Shown here: piece by piece, positions 22,303 to 31,856 of the stretch
Numbering within the stretch: the stretch's first letter is position 1
Layout: every line of letters starts with the position of its first letter
Assembly: GCA_900314555.1 (NCBI GenBank)
Contig: OMVQ01000006.1
Location: forward strand, 1-40,527
Source of the DNA: an uncultured Eubacteriales bacterium
GTDB taxonomy: Bacteria > Bacillota > Clostridia > Lachnospirales > Lachnospiraceae
Direction of reading: 5' to 3'
DNA length: 40,527 bases
Notes under the pieces: model-generated
What the model saw: only the letters and a program-made list of their open reading frames with translations
What the model was told of the DNA's origin: nothing
Databases searched by the model: none
Position numbers and translations under genes: made by a program

Positions 22303-23631
22303 ATGAAGTATACTAAACAGGAAATAATGAATATGATTGAAGAGGAAGATGTGGAATTCATCCGACTTCAGTTCACAGATATGTTTGGAACAATGAAGAA
22401 TGTTGCCATTACAGTGAGCCAGTTAGAAAAGGCATTGAATAATCAATGTATGTTTGACGGTTCATCTATTGAGGGTTTTGCAAGAATTGAGGAATCAGAT
22501 ATGTACTTATATCCTGACCTTGATACATTTACAATATTTCCATGGAGACCACAGCAGGGCAAGGTTGCAAGATTTATCTGTGATATATACAGACCTGACG
22601 GAACACCATTTGAGGGAGACCCAAGATATGTTCTTAAGAAAGTCTTAAAAGAAGCAGAAGATATGGGTTATACATTCGATGTAGGACCTGAATGTGAATT
22701 CTTCTTATTCCATACAGATGATAATGGTAATCCTACAACCTTGTCGCATGAGAAGGCAGGATATTTTGATTTAGGACCTGTTGATTTAGGCGAGAATGCA
22801 AGACGTGATATGGTTCTTAACCTTGAATCAATGGGATTTGAAATAGAAGCATCTCATCATGAAGTTGCACCTGCACAGCATGAGATAGATTTTAAATATG
22901 ATAATGCGTTAGTTACTGCTGACAATATTATGACATTTAAACTTACAATTAAGTCAATCGCTAAAAGACATGGTTTACATGCAACATTTATGCCAAAGCC
23001 AAAGTCAGGAATAAATGGTTCAGGAATGCATATAAATATGTCGCTTAATAAAGATGGTAAGAATATATTTAATGATCCAAATGATGAGAGAGGATTAAGT
23101 AAAGAAGCATATAGCTTTATAGCAGGAATTATGAAGCATATAAAGGGAATGACAGTTCTTACTAATCCACTTGTTAATTCATATAAGAGACTTGTCCCTG
23201 GATATGAAGCACCTGTTTATATTGCATGGTCAACTACTAACAGAAGTCCTTTGATAAGAATTCCTGCACCAAGAGGCGAGGGAACAAGAATAGAACTCAG
23301 GTGTCCTGATCCAACAGCTAACCCATATATGGTATTAGCTGTATGTTTAGCAGCAGGACTTGATGGAATTAAGAATAATTTAACACCACCTGCAAGTGTT
23401 GATAAGAATATATTTGAGATGTCATTGGCTGAGAAAGAGGAGGACGGAATAGAACATCTTCCTGAAAACCTCTGTGATGCCATTGAGAAATTTGAAAATG
23501 ACGAATTTGTACAGAATGTGTTAGGCAAACATATTTCAACAAATTATATAAATGCGAAGAAGAAAGAGTGGCAGGCATACAGAACCCAGGTTACAGAATG
23601 GGAAATCGAAGAATATCTGCATAAGTTCTAA
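22303..23631 (+). CDS. glnA: Glutamine synthetase type I
   Basis: A 442-residue GSI subunit, the length of the Gram-positive GSI-alpha type. [17 protein letters not shown], the metal ligands in [11 protein letters not shown] and [12 protein letters not shown], the ATP-site [14 protein letters not shown] and the glutamate-site [21 protein letters not shown] are intact. It condenses glutamate and ammonia with ATP. No adenylylation-site insertion is seen. The start is the ATG at 22303, 8 nt after GGAGGA. An ANTAR regulator follows after 49 nt. Confidence 0.97.
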   Translation: MKYTKQEIMNMIEEEDVEFIRLQFTDMFGTMKNVAITVSQLEKALNNQCMFDGSSIEGFARIEESDMYLYPDLDTFTIFPWRPQQGKVARFICDIYRPDGTPFEGDPRYVLKKVLKEAEDMGYTFDVGPECEFFLFHTDDNGNPTTLSHEKAGYFDLGPVDLGENARRDMVLNLESMGFEIEASHHEVAPAQHEIDFKYDNALVTADNIMTFKLTIKSIAKRHGLHATFMPKPKSGINGSGMHINMSLNKDGKNIFNDPNDERGLSKEAYSFIAGIMKHIKGMTVLTNPLVNSYKRLVPGYEAPVYIAWSTTNRSPLIRIPAPRGEGTRIELRCPDPTANPYMVLAVCLAAGLDGIKNNLTPPASVDKNIFEMSLAEKEEDGIEHLPENLCDAIEKFENDEFVQNVLGKHISTNYINAKKKEWQAYRTQVTEWEIEEYLHKF

Positions 23632-23680
23632 AGTGCAATATTTCTAAAGTGAATACCAAACTGAAACTGGAGGTGAAAGC

Positions 23681-24226
23681 GTGATAGATATATTGGTAGT
23701 TTTTCCGAAACTCACTGATGGTCAGGGCATTAGAAATCTGTTAGTCAGAAACGGCTATAAGGTTTCGGCTGTATGTACTTCTGGTTCGCAAGCGATGTCT
23801 TTTATGGATAATATAGACTATGGGATTATAGTATGTGGTTACAAATTTAATGATATGGTTTATACGGAATTATATCAGGAATTAGGATCTACTTTCCAAA
23901 TGCTATTAGTTGCTTCAAGAACCAAATTAGAAGAGGGAATTCCTGACGGTGTCGTAAGTGTGGAAATGCCTCTTAAATCATATGATTTACTTAATACTTT
24001 AGAAATGATGGCACAGGCACTAGAGAGAATCAAGAAAAAAGGAAAGCAAAAGCCTAAAGAGAGAAATGTGGCACAGAAAGCCATTATAGAAGAAGCTAAG
24101 AAAGTATTAATGATGAATAGAAATATGACTGAGGAAGAAGCACACAGGTACATACAGAAGAATAGTATGGATAGTGGTACAAATATGGTAGAAACAGCAC
24201 AAATGGTATTGCAGATTATGCATTAA
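23681..24226 (+). CDS. ANTAR-domain RNA-binding antitermination regulator with degenerate receiver domain
   Basis: A 181-residue protein. Residues 1-110 have a response-regulator-like fold, but the acidic pair after ILVV is FPK instead of Asp-Asp and the phosphoacceptor position reads IIVCGYKF without Asp, so normal phosphorylation is unlikely. A basic linker (KKKGKQKPKER) leads to a C-terminal ANTAR domain (about 128-180: AQKAIIEEAKKVLMMNRNMTEEEAHRYIQKNSM). ANTAR proteins bind paired hairpins in leader RNA and block terminators. The probable target is the glnA leader terminator at 22086. GTG start with GGAGGTG upstream. Confidence 0.9.
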   Translation: MIDILVVFPKLTDGQGIRNLLVRNGYKVSAVCTSGSQAMSFMDNIDYGIIVCGYKFNDMVYTELYQELGSTFQMLLVASRTKLEEGIPDGVVSVEMPLKSYDLLNTLEMMAQALERIKKKGKQKPKERNVAQKAIIEEAKKVLMMNRNMTEEEAHRYIQKNSMDSGTNMVETAQMVLQIMH

Positions 24227-24253
24227 CATAAAGAATTGGAATGGAGGATTAAA

Positions 24254-25468
24254 ATGTTTAAAATTAATGATAACTATTTAAAATTACCGGGAAGCTATTT
24301 ATTTTCAACAGTAGGCAGAAAGTCAAGAGAGTTCAAAGCAGCACACCCTGATAAGAAAGTCATAAGTCTTGGTATCGGTGATGTTACACTTCCACTTGCT
24401 CCTGTTGTAATCGATGCATTACACAGTGCAGTAGATGAGATGGGTAAGGCAGAAACTTTTAAAGGATATGCACCTGACCTTGGATACGAATTCTTAAGAC
24501 AGGCTATAGTCGATAATGACTATAAGGCAAGAGGCGTAGACATTGCTGTAGATGAAATATTTGTAAGTGATGGCGCAAAGAGTGATTCAGGAAATATCGG
24601 AGATATATTCTCAGTTGATAATAAAATAGCAGTTTGTGACCCTGTATATCCTGTATATGTAGATACAAATGCAATGGCAGGAAGAACCGGTGATTACATC
24701 GAAGCAGAACAGAAATGGAGTAATGTAATCTATATGCCTTGTACGGCAGAGACAGGTTTTGCTCCTGAATTACCAAGTGAAGAACCTGACATTATCTACC
24801 TTTGTTTCCCTAATAATCCTACAGGTGCAACAATCACTAAGGATAAACTTCAGAAATGGGTTGATTACGCATTAAAGATTGGTGCTGTTATTATCTATGA
24901 TGCAGCATATGAAGCATATATTTCCGAGGAAAATGTTCCACATACAATTTATGAATGTGATGGTGCTAAAGCATGTGCAATCGAACTTAGAAGTTTCTCT
25001 AAGAATGCAGGTTTCACAGGAACAAGACTTGGATTTACTGTTATTCCTAAAGAACTTAAGAGCAATGGTGTTACATTACATAGCCTCTGGGCAAGACGTC
25101 ATGGAACAAAATTCAACGGAGCACCATATATTATCCAGAGAGCAGGAGAGGCTGTATATAGTCCAGAGGGCAAGAAACAGACAGGCGAACAGGTTGCTTA
25201 CTATATGAATAATGCAAAGATTATACGTGAGGGACTTGCAGAGGCAGGATATTCAGTTTCAGGTGGTATTAACGCACCATATATCTGGTTAAAGACACCG
25301 GGCAATATGACTTCATGGGAATTCTTTGATATGTTATTAGAGAAAGCTAATGTTGTAGGTACACCGGGTTCAGGCTTCGGACCAAGCGGTGAGGGTTACT
25401 TCAGACTTACAGCATTTGGCAGCTATGAGAATACATTAGAAGCATTAGACAGAATTAAGAAAATGTAA
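24254..25468 (+). CDS. dapL: LL-diaminopimelate aminotransferase
   Basis: A 404-residue PLP enzyme matching Dap[20 protein letters not shown] at the N-terminus, [37 protein letters not shown], and the Schiff-base lysine in [16 protein letters not shown]. It makes LL-diaminopimelate from tetrahydrodipicolinate and glutamate in one step, for lysine and peptidoglycan. The start at 24254 follows GGAGGA; an in-frame TTG at 24236 is less likely. With a 27-nt gap it probably shares the glnA-ANTAR transcript, which would put lysine synthesis under the same nitrogen signal. Confidence 0.96.
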   Translation: MFKINDNYLKLPGSYLFSTVGRKSREFKAAHPDKKVISLGIGDVTLPLAPVVIDALHSAVDEMGKAETFKGYAPDLGYEFLRQAIVDNDYKARGVDIAVDEIFVSDGAKSDSGNIGDIFSVDNKIAVCDPVYPVYVDTNAMAGRTGDYIEAEQKWSNVIYMPCTAETGFAPELPSEEPDIIYLCFPNNPTGATITKDKLQKWVDYALKIGAVIIYDAAYEAYISEENVPHTIYECDGAKACAIELRSFSKNAGFTGTRLGFTVIPKELKSNGVTLHSLWARRHGTKFNGAPYIIQRAGEAVYSPEGKKQTGEQVAYYMNNAKIIREGLAEAGYSVSGGINAPYIWLKTPGNMTSWEFFDMLLEKANVVGTPGSGFGPSGEGYFRLTAFGSYENTLEALDRIKKM

Positions 25469-25531
25469 AAATAAATTTTATTTAATGAAAAATTTACAAT
25501 AATTTAGCATTTGCAATAAACTCCTAAAAAT

Positions 25532-25563
25532 GAGCTGATTTCACAGTAAATCGGCTCTTTTTT
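25532..25563 (+). terminator. Intrinsic terminator after dapL
   Basis: GAGCTGATTT pairs with AAATCGGCTC (one G-U) around CACAGT-type loop bases and is followed by T6 (25558-25563). It ends the glnA-ANTAR-dapL unit. Confidence 0.9.
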
Positions 25564-25705
25564 CGTGTTATGGGGTAAGGGGTGGTGCGTTGACATTGGC
25601 TATAATGAATGTTAATATTTGAAGCAAATGCAAAAGAAATTATATATTTTACAGAATAATGTAATAAGTATATGAAAATAAATATATGAAAGGCAAGAAC
25701 AAGTT

Positions 25706-28039
25706 ATGAATGGATTGACTAGAGAGCAGGTAGAAGAAAAGATTGAACAAGGCCTGGTAAATCGTGCTGTAGATTCGGGTGCGAAAACTAATAAGCAGAT
25801 TATAATGGATAACCTTTTTACATATTTCAATGTTATATTTATGATTTTGTCTGTGTTAGTGTGTGTGGCAGGCTCATTTAGGAGTCTTACATTTCTTCCG
25901 GTTGTAGTGGGTAATACACTCATAGGTATTATTCAGGAAATCAGGGCAAGAAACGTATTAGAGAAGATGAATCTGTTAAATGCTTCGCATACGACGGCGA
26001 TAAGAGATGGTAAAGAAGTAAAGGTAGCTTCAGAAGAGTTAGTTCAGGGAGATTTAGTAATATTTCGTGCAGGTGACCAGATTCCTGCTGATGCAGTAGT
26101 TATCGAAGGCTGTGTGCAGGCAAATGAGTCATTGCTTACAGGTGAATCAGACGAGATAGAGAAGAATAAAGGCGACAAATTAATGTCAGGAAGCTTTGTT
26201 ATATCAGGTGAATGTTATGCTGAACTTGAGAAAGTCGGAGAAGAATCTTATATTTCAAAGCTTACTTTAGAAGCTAAAAAGGGCAAGAAGAACGAACAGT
26301 CAGAAATGATTAAATCAATTAATAAATTGATTATGTGGGTTGGTATTGCAATTATTCCAATAGGTATAGTGCTATATTACCAGGCATATTTTGTGAATGG
26401 TGAAAGCTTTTCGGCAAGTATAGTATCAATGGTGGCAGCAGTAATCGGTATGATTCCTGAGGGCTTATATTTACTTACTACAATTGCGCTAGCCATGAGT
26501 ACCGTAAGACTTGCTAAGGAGAAAGTATTACTCCACAATATGAAGAGTATTGAGACTTTAGCAAGAGTAGATGTTCTATGCGTGGATAAAACAGGTACAA
26601 TTACGGAAAATAAGATGGAAGTCCATGGCATTGAAGCTATAAATGAGATGTTTGGCAAGGAAGAAACAGCCATCGAAATAATATCAGATTTCGTAGAAAA
26701 TATGACTGCCGATAACATTACAATGGCGGCAATGAAAGAATATTTTAAGAATACAACTAATCGTAAAGCATTAAGCTATACATCATTTTCATCGGAATTC
26801 AAGTATTCAAGTGTTACATATGCTGATGAAGTATTTGTTCTTGGTGCGCCTGAAATGGTACTTCGTGAAGATTATGAAACTTACAGAGAGCTTATAGAAA
26901 GCTATTCTAAAAAAGGTTTAAGAACATTAGTATTTGGTAAATACTATGGTGAAATTGATGGCAAAGCATTAACAGAAGAGGTAGTTCCATATGCACTTGT
27001 ATTTCTTTCTAATAAGATAAGAGAGCAGGCTAAGGAAACATTTGAATATTTCAAACAGCAAAATGTACAGATAAAGGTTATCTCAGGTGATAACCCGGGA
27101 ACAGTATCAGAGATTGCTAAAGAAGCAGGAATTGATGGTGCAGAGAAATATATTGATGCAAGAGAGTTAAAGGACGATATGGACTTTGCAAATGCGGTTA
27201 ACGAATATAATGTATTTGGTCGTGTAACACCAAAACAGAAGCAGCAGCTTGTACATGCATTGCAGAATAAAGGTCATACGGTTGCAATGACCGGTGATGG
27301 TGTAAATGATATCTTAGCAATGAAAGATGCGGATTGCAGTATAGCAATGGCATCGGGAAGTGAAGCAGCGGCACAGTCAGCACAGGTTGTATTATTAGAG
27401 TCAGATTTCTCTAAGATGCCATCGGTAGTATTAGAGGGAAGAAGAGTCGTAAATAATGTACAGCGTTCGGCAAGCTTATTCCTTGTTAAGAATATATTCT
27501 CATTTCTGATGTCTATATTCTCAGCGGTATTTATGATTACTTATCCATTAGAGCCATCGCAGATTTCACTTATAAGTATGTTTAACATTGGTTTCCCTGC
27601 GTTCTTACTTGCAATGGAGGCTAATAAGAAACGTATAGAGGGTAAATTCTTAAAGAATGTGTTCATAAAAGCATTGCCGGCAGGACTTACAGACTTCTTT
27701 GCAGTAGCAGCACTTGTTGTCTGTGGTAAAGTATTCAAGCTTCCATCAGCAGATATCGCAACAGCGGCAACAATGTTATTAGCAATTGTCGGCTTTATGA
27801 TTCTAAGTAAGATAAGTGTTCCGTTAAACAGATATAGAACAGCAGTAATAGCCGGTAATATAGTAGGCTTGTTATTATGTGGTATCTTCCTTGGAGATAT
27901 ATTTGCATTAAACGGAATGTCTAAGATTTGTATACTTTTATTCGTGGTATTTTCATTTGCATCTGAATCAGTATTCAGATTACTTTATGGAATAGCTGAG
28001 AAAATCAGTGAGAAGCTTAAGACAAGAGTTAAGAAATAG
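25706..28039 (+). CDS. P-type cation ATPase, CtpE-like (probable Ca2+/divalent transporter)
   Basis: A 777-residue P-type ATPase. It has TGESDEIEKNKGD in the actuator domain, IPEGLYLL in membrane segment 4, phosphorylated Asp294 in CVDKTGTITENKMEV, and TGDGVNDILAMKDADCSIAM at the hinge, with a C-terminal membrane bundle. The PEGL sequence, short N-terminus and lack of CPC or HMA motifs distinguish it from metal P1B pumps and resemble mycobacterial CtpE, a calcium importer. The ion is inference. It is preceded by AAAGG some 14 nt before the ATG. It appears monocistronic. Confidence 0.88.
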   Translation: MNGLTREQVEEKIEQGLVNRAVDSGAKTNKQIIMDNLFTYFNVIFMILSVLVCVAGSFRSLTFLPVVVGNTLIGIIQEIRARNVLEKMNLLNASHTTAIRDGKEVKVASEELVQGDLVIFRAGDQIPADAVVIEGCVQANESLLTGESDEIEKNKGDKLMSGSFVISGECYAELEKVGEESYISKLTLEAKKGKKNEQSEMIKSINKLIMWVGIAIIPIGIVLYYQAYFVNGESFSASIVSMVAAVIGMIPEGLYLLTTIALAMSTVRLAKEKVLLHNMKSIETLARVDVLCVDKTGTITENKMEVHGIEAINEMFGKEETAIEIISDFVENMTADNITMAAMKEYFKNTTNRKALSYTSFSSEFKYSSVTYADEVFVLGAPEMVLREDYETYRELIESYSKKGLRTLVFGKYYGEIDGKALTEEVVPYALVFLSNKIREQAKETFEYFKQQNVQIKVISGDNPGTVSEIAKEAGIDGAEKYIDARELKDDMDFANAVNEYNVFGRVTPKQKQQLVHALQNKGHTVAMTGDGVNDILAMKDADCSIAMASGSEAAAQSAQVVLLESDFSKMPSVVLEGRRVVNNVQRSASLFLVKNIFSFLMSIFSAVFMITYPLEPSQISLISMFNIGFPAFLLAMEANKKRIEGKFLKNVFIKALPAGLTDFFAVAALVVCGKVFKLPSADIATAATMLLAIVGFMILSKISVPLNRYRTAVIAGNIVGLLLCGIFLGDIFALNGMSKICILLFVVFSFASESVFRLLYGIAEKISEKLKTRVKK

Positions 28040-28136
28040 TCATAAAAATTTGTAATAGTTTTCATAAAATATGGATAATTTTAGATATATGTGCTAAAAT
28101 AATAATCTGGTATGTATACTAAATGGAGGTTTAGTT

Positions 28137-29009
28137 ATGAATAGTAGTGATATTAAGAAGAGATTGAAAACCTTACAAAAAGAAAGTGAAGATAAAAAGC
28201 ACGAGAGAAAAGTGTTAGCGACAGATTATGAGAAACAGGTCGAGATAGTTAAAAAGAGTGGAATGGTTGCAGCCATATCATTTCTGTTTCATTATGTAGT
28301 CCTCGTATCGATGATGCATAATACGAAGCACGTAACTATAGCAGGAATGGGAAGATTTCTAAGTCCCTTTGTAATGATAGTATTTATAGGAAGCTTTGTG
28401 CTGTTTCTGGTTAAAGGCTTTGACTTGTTTGTCAATTCAGATACTAAGTATTCTAAACCACTTGCGGACAAGCTTAAGATTAATAATCCGGTAGCCGCAG
28501 AGCTTAGAAGAATGAATGATACAATCACAATGCTTGACGTAGAGATTGATAAATTAGAAAATGAACTCTATGAAAGTGGAGAATCATTTGATACAGATGA
28601 AGAAGAAAAGATTACCGACATTAAGATGACAGCCGGTAAGAAAGAAAAGAACAGAGTTGTTAAGCGAATCGTATTAGAGATACCAAAGCCTGACACTAAA
28701 AGCAATGTTTCAAATGAAATTGCAGACTATGATGTAAGCGAAGTTAAGAGTGAAGTACAGAATAATATCGCAGACTACGAAGTAAATGAAGTTAAACATA
28801 GTATTTCAGATGATATTATGAAAGAAAGCAATACCAAGAATAAGACAAGCGTTACATCTGATAAGAATAAAGCTAAATCTAAGAAGAATGATATAGATGA
28901 TTTATTTAGTGGATTAGATGAACTTGCATTAGATGATGACGAAGATGATTTCGAGAGCAGCAGCGAAATGTGGGAAAAAGATGCTATGAGAAGATTTAGC
29001 AGATATTAA
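28137..29009 (+). CDS. Membrane protein with coiled coil and acidic tail, unknown function
   Basis: A 290-residue protein. Residues 1-40 are a highly charged probable coiled coil (KKRLKTLQKESEDKKHERK), then two hydrophobic segments (about 43-58 and 73-95) with a short loop, another coiled-coil region (LRRMNDTITMLDVEIDKLENEL), and a long polar C-terminus ending in an Asp/Glu-rich stretch (LDDDEDDFESSSEMW). Inside the tail a 16-residue unit is repeated in tandem (NEIADYDVSEVKSEVQ and NNIADYEVNEVKHSIS). Both termini should face the same side. SD TGGAGG. No family is recognised; a scaffold or envelope-organising role is possible but unsupported. Confidence 0.75.
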   Translation: MNSSDIKKRLKTLQKESEDKKHERKVLATDYEKQVEIVKKSGMVAAISFLFHYVVLVSMMHNTKHVTIAGMGRFLSPFVMIVFIGSFVLFLVKGFDLFVNSDTKYSKPLADKLKINNPVAAELRRMNDTITMLDVEIDKLENELYESGESFDTDEEEKITDIKMTAGKKEKNRVVKRIVLEIPKPDTKSNVSNEIADYDVSEVKSEVQNNIADYEVNEVKHSISDDIMKESNTKNKTSVTSDKNKAKSKKNDIDDLFSGLDELALDDDEDDFESSSEMWEKDAMRRFSRY

Positions 29010-29012
29010 AAG

Positions 29013-29050
29013 TGATGAAAGCTAGTGTCATAGATGGACATTCCGCTTTT
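29013..29050 (+). repeat. Partial copy of the 191-bp hairpin element
   Basis: TGAAAGCTAGTGTCATAGA followed by TGGACATTCCGC is similar to the right end of the element at 21045-21235 (21213-21244). Only this arm is present; its complementary left arm is missing, so it is a fragment. Confidence 0.65.
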
Positions 29051-29099
29051 AGGTATTCGGGCAACTTCATAAATAATTAAAATTGCTAAAAAATAGTGC

Positions 29100-29128
29100 T
29101 TGACAATCAATACTTTTTGATTTATATT
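29100..29128 (+). promoter_or_regulatory. Strong promoter upstream of the aspS T-box leader
   Basis: TTGACA (29100-29105), a 17-bp spacer and TATATT (29123-29128). It points at the T-box leader and aspS, but a terminator lies only about 7 nt after its predicted start, as at glnA. No better promoter is evident between 29175 and 29245. Confidence 0.65.
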
Positions 29129-29141
29129 CGAGGAAGAGCAA

Positions 29142-29175
29142 AGGCGTTCTGATTTATTCAGAATGCCTTTTTTTA
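29142..29175 (+). terminator. Intrinsic terminator before the T-box
   Basis: AGGCGTTCTGA pairs with TCAGAATGCCT (one G-U), loop TTTAT, followed by T7. It may end transcription from the upstream gene or attenuate transcripts from the promoter at 29100. Confidence 0.85.
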
Positions 29176-29244
29176 TTTTATATCGAAAATTTCTCCGTAT
29201 TTTCCATATAAAACAATACGAATGCTCCATAATAAATATATAAA

Positions 29245-29489
29245 TACTGTGAAAGAGACTGGAACAAATGGAACTTGACAGGAATATGATGCCACCGACT
29301 GAGAGCATTATTCAATGGAACGTTGAACTGGAACACTCTGGAGTAGATTTACTGAACAATGCAGTAGGTAAATACGTTTACACGCGTTAAGTGTTATGAG
29401 AGTAAGAAAGATAACTTTCTTGAACGTGGGTGGTACCGCGGATTGTGATAATTCGTCCCCGGAATATTTAATTATATTCCGGGGTTTTT
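29245..29489 (+). promoter_or_regulatory. T-box riboswitch controlling aspS-gatCAB
   Basis: The invariant T-box AACGTGGGTGGTACCGCGG is at 29423-29441. It is followed by the terminator stem CCCCGGAATAT/ATATTCCGGGG (29457-29484) and T5. Upstream, TACTG (29245) can pair with CAGTA (29362) to close a Stem I with AGAGA near its 5' side and AGTA...GAAC S-turn-like sequence. T-box RNAs bind uncharged tRNA and let transcription continue into the synthetase genes. I could not place the specifier codon with confidence; AAC (Asn) or GAU (Asp) both occur in the right area. Confidence 0.93.
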
Positions 29490-29626
29490 CTATGTTCTGA
29501 TAAATGATTAGAAGATATCAGGATATATAAAGATATACAAAATATATAAATATATCTATATTTAACCCGGAATTATATGTATAAGAAAATTTAGTGAACT
29601 AAGTGAAAGAAAGGAAAGTGGTCAGT

Positions 29627-31378
29627 ATGAAAGAAACAGGCATTTACAGAGATGTGACATTGAACAATGTGAAAGAAGATGACATTGGTAAAGAGATAAG
29701 AATTGCAGGCTGGGTAGAGAATATCCGAGACCATGGTGGTGTATCGTTTATAGATTTGAGAGATATGTATGGTGTAGTACAGGTGGTACTTAGAAATACA
29801 GATTTATTACATGGCATTGTGAAAGAAGATTGTGTATCTATTGAGGGACTTGTGGAAAAAAGAGATGAAGAGACATATAACCCAAAGATTCCATCAGGTA
29901 CAATTGAGGTAGAGGCTCATTCGATTGATATACTTGGTAAGGTATATGCACAGCTTCCATTTGAGATACAGACTTCTAAAGAAACAAGGGAAGATTTAAG
30001 ATTAAAATACAGATATCTTGACTTAAGAAACCAGAAAGTCAAAGATAATATGATTTTCCGTTCAAATGTCATAAGATTCTTAAGAGATAAGATGACAGAA
30101 ATGGGCTTTTTAGAGATACAGACACCTATTTTATGTGCTTCATCTCCAGAGGGTGCAAGAGATTATATTGTTCCATCCAGAAAATATAAAGGTAAATTTT
30201 ATGCATTACCACAAGCACCACAGCAGTATAAACAGCTTTTGATGGTGTCAGGTTTTGATAAATATTTCCAGATTGCACCATGTTTCAGAGATGAAGATGC
30301 AAGAGCAGACCGTTCACCGGGAGAATTCTATCAGTTAGACTTCGAGATGAGTTTTGCTACTCAGGAAGATGTATTCAAAGTAGGTGAAGAAGTTTTAACA
30401 GCTACATTTGAGAAATTTGCACCAAAAGGCTACGAGGTTACTAAAGCACCATATCCTATAATCAGCTATAAACAGGCTATGTTAGAATTCGGTACTGATA
30501 AACCGGATCTTCGTAACCCATTAAGAATAATAGATGTAACAGAATTCTTCCAGAGATGTACATTCAAGCCATTTCATAAAAAGACAGTAAGAGCAATTAA
30601 GGTTCATGCAGATATGTCTAAAGGCTTTCATGAAAAATTACTCAAATTCGCAACATCAATAGGAATGGGCGGACTTGGATATCTTGAAGTAGAAGAAGAT
30701 TTATCTTATAAAGGTCCTATTGATAAATTCATTCCTGATGAGATGAAAAAAGAATTATTAGATTATGCCGGATTAGAAGCAGGAGATACAATTTTCTTTA
30801 TAGCAGACAGAGAAGCAAGAGCTAATCTGTATGCAGGACAGATTAGAACAGAATTAGGCGAAAAACTTGATTTAATAGAGAAAAATGCATATCGTTTCTG
30901 CTATATAAATGATTTCCCTATGTTTGAATATGATGAAGAAGAGAAGAAAATCGGCTTTACACATAACCCATTTTCAATGCCACAGGGAGGACTTGAAGCA
31001 TTAAATACGAAAGACCCACTTGACATTTTAGCATATCAGTATGATATTGTATGTAATGGTGTAGAATTATCATCTGGTGCAGTAAGAAATCATGATATGC
31101 AGATAATGGTTAAAGCATTTGAAATAGCAGGATATAATGAAGAAGTTCTTAAGAGCAAATTCGGAGCTTTATATAATGCATTCCAGTTCGGAGCACCACC
31201 ACATGCAGGAATGGCCCCTGGTGTTGACCGAATGATTATGCTTCTTAGAAATGAAGAGAATATAAGAGAGATTATTCCATTCCCAATGAGTGGAACTGCA
31301 CAGGATCTGATGTGTGGCGCACCAAATGAGGTAACAGAACAGCAGTTAAGAGAAGTTCATATTAAAGTAAGAGATTAG
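29627..31378 (+). CDS. aspS: Aspartyl-tRNA synthetase, probably non-discriminating
   Basis: A 583-residue bacterial-type AspRS: an OB-fold anticodon-binding domain (GKEIRIAGWVENIRDHGG), the catalytic core with motif 2 (FRDEDARADRSPGEFYQLD) and motif 3 (GMAPGVDRMIMLL), and the inserted GAD domain. His36 in RDHGG corresponds to the His found in AspRS enzymes that charge both tRNA-Asp and tRNA-Asn; discriminating enzymes such as that of E. coli have Leu there. The downstream gatCAB genes supply the amidotransferase needed to turn Asp-tRNA-Asn into Asn-tRNA-Asn. The ATG at 29627 follows AAAGGAAAG; a GTG at 29603 is less likely. Confidence 0.96.
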   Translation: MKETGIYRDVTLNNVKEDDIGKEIRIAGWVENIRDHGGVSFIDLRDMYGVVQVVLRNTDLLHGIVKEDCVSIEGLVEKRDEETYNPKIPSGTIEVEAHSIDILGKVYAQLPFEIQTSKETREDLRLKYRYLDLRNQKVKDNMIFRSNVIRFLRDKMTEMGFLEIQTPILCASSPEGARDYIVPSRKYKGKFYALPQAPQQYKQLLMVSGFDKYFQIAPCFRDEDARADRSPGEFYQLDFEMSFATQEDVFKVGEEVLTATFEKFAPKGYEVTKAPYPIISYKQAMLEFGTDKPDLRNPLRIIDVTEFFQRCTFKPFHKKTVRAIKVHADMSKGFHEKLLKFATSIGMGGLGYLEVEEDLSYKGPIDKFIPDEMKKELLDYAGLEAGDTIFFIADREARANLYAGQIRTELGEKLDLIEKNAYRFCYINDFPMFEYDEEEKKIGFTHNPFSMPQGGLEALNTKDPLDILAYQYDIVCNGVELSSGAVRNHDMQIMVKAFEIAGYNEEVLKSKFGALYNAFQFGAPPHAGMAPGVDRMIMLLRNEENIREIIPFPMSGTAQDLMCGAPNEVTEQQLREVHIKVRD

Positions 31379-31381
31379 AAG

Positions 31382-31531
31382 TGGAGGTTAGTGTGAAAAA
31401 TCGAATTGATATGTCGATTTTTCACACAGCTACTTTGCGCAGCAGGTGTCGCAAAGTAGCACTATCGCAGAGCAAAATTTGAAATTTTGCTCGCGATTCC
31501 TTCGACGTAAACGTCTGCGGAATGGAGGTTA
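31382..31531 (+). repeat. SD-targeting hairpin repeat, copy 4 (type B), between aspS and gatC
   Basis: TGGAGGTTA occurs at 31382-31390 and 31523-31531; the right copy is the gatC SD. Between them are GTGTGAAAAATCGA/TCGATTTTTCACAC (31391-31427), GCTACTTTGCG/CGCAAAGTAGC (31429-31460), AGCAAAATTT/AAATTTTGCT inside ATCGC/GCGAT (31464-31496) and GACGT-AA-ACGTC (31504-31515), then TGCGGAATGGAGG. It begins 3 nt after the aspS stop. No T-run follows the hairpins, so read-through to gatC is expected. Confidence 0.9.
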
Positions 31532-31533
31532 AT

Positions 31534-31827
31534 ATGGCAAACGTAATTTCAGACGAAACGATTGATTATGTTGGTATTCTTGCTAAGTTAGAACTTAGTG
31601 GAGAAGAAAAAGAACAGGCTAAGAAAGATATGGCTAATATGCTTGATTATATTGATAAATTAAATGAGTTAGATACAGAGGGTGTAGAACCTATGAGCCA
31701 TGTATTTCCGGTTAATAACGTATTTCGTGAAGATGTGGTTACGAATGGAGATGACAGAGAGAATATACTTAAGAATGCTCCTGAGGAAAAAGATGGAATG
31801 TTTAATGTACCAAAAACATTTGAGTAA
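31534..31827 (+). CDS. gatC: Asp-tRNA(Asn)/Glu-tRNA(Gln) amidotransferase subunit C
   Basis: A 97-residue GatC with [52 protein letters not shown] typical of the family. It wraps around GatA and stabilises the GatAB complex. The start is the ATG at 31534, behind the TGGAGG that was duplicated by the repeat insertion; an in-frame ATG at 31522 overlaps that SD. It is the first of the three gat genes. Confidence 0.94.
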   Translation: MANVISDETIDYVGILAKLELSGEEKEQAKKDMANMLDYIDKLNELDTEGVEPMSHVFPVNNVFREDVVTNGDDRENILKNAPEEKDGMFNVPKTFE

Positions 31828-31856
31828 ATTAATCGGAAGTGAGGCTTAGTGTAGAG

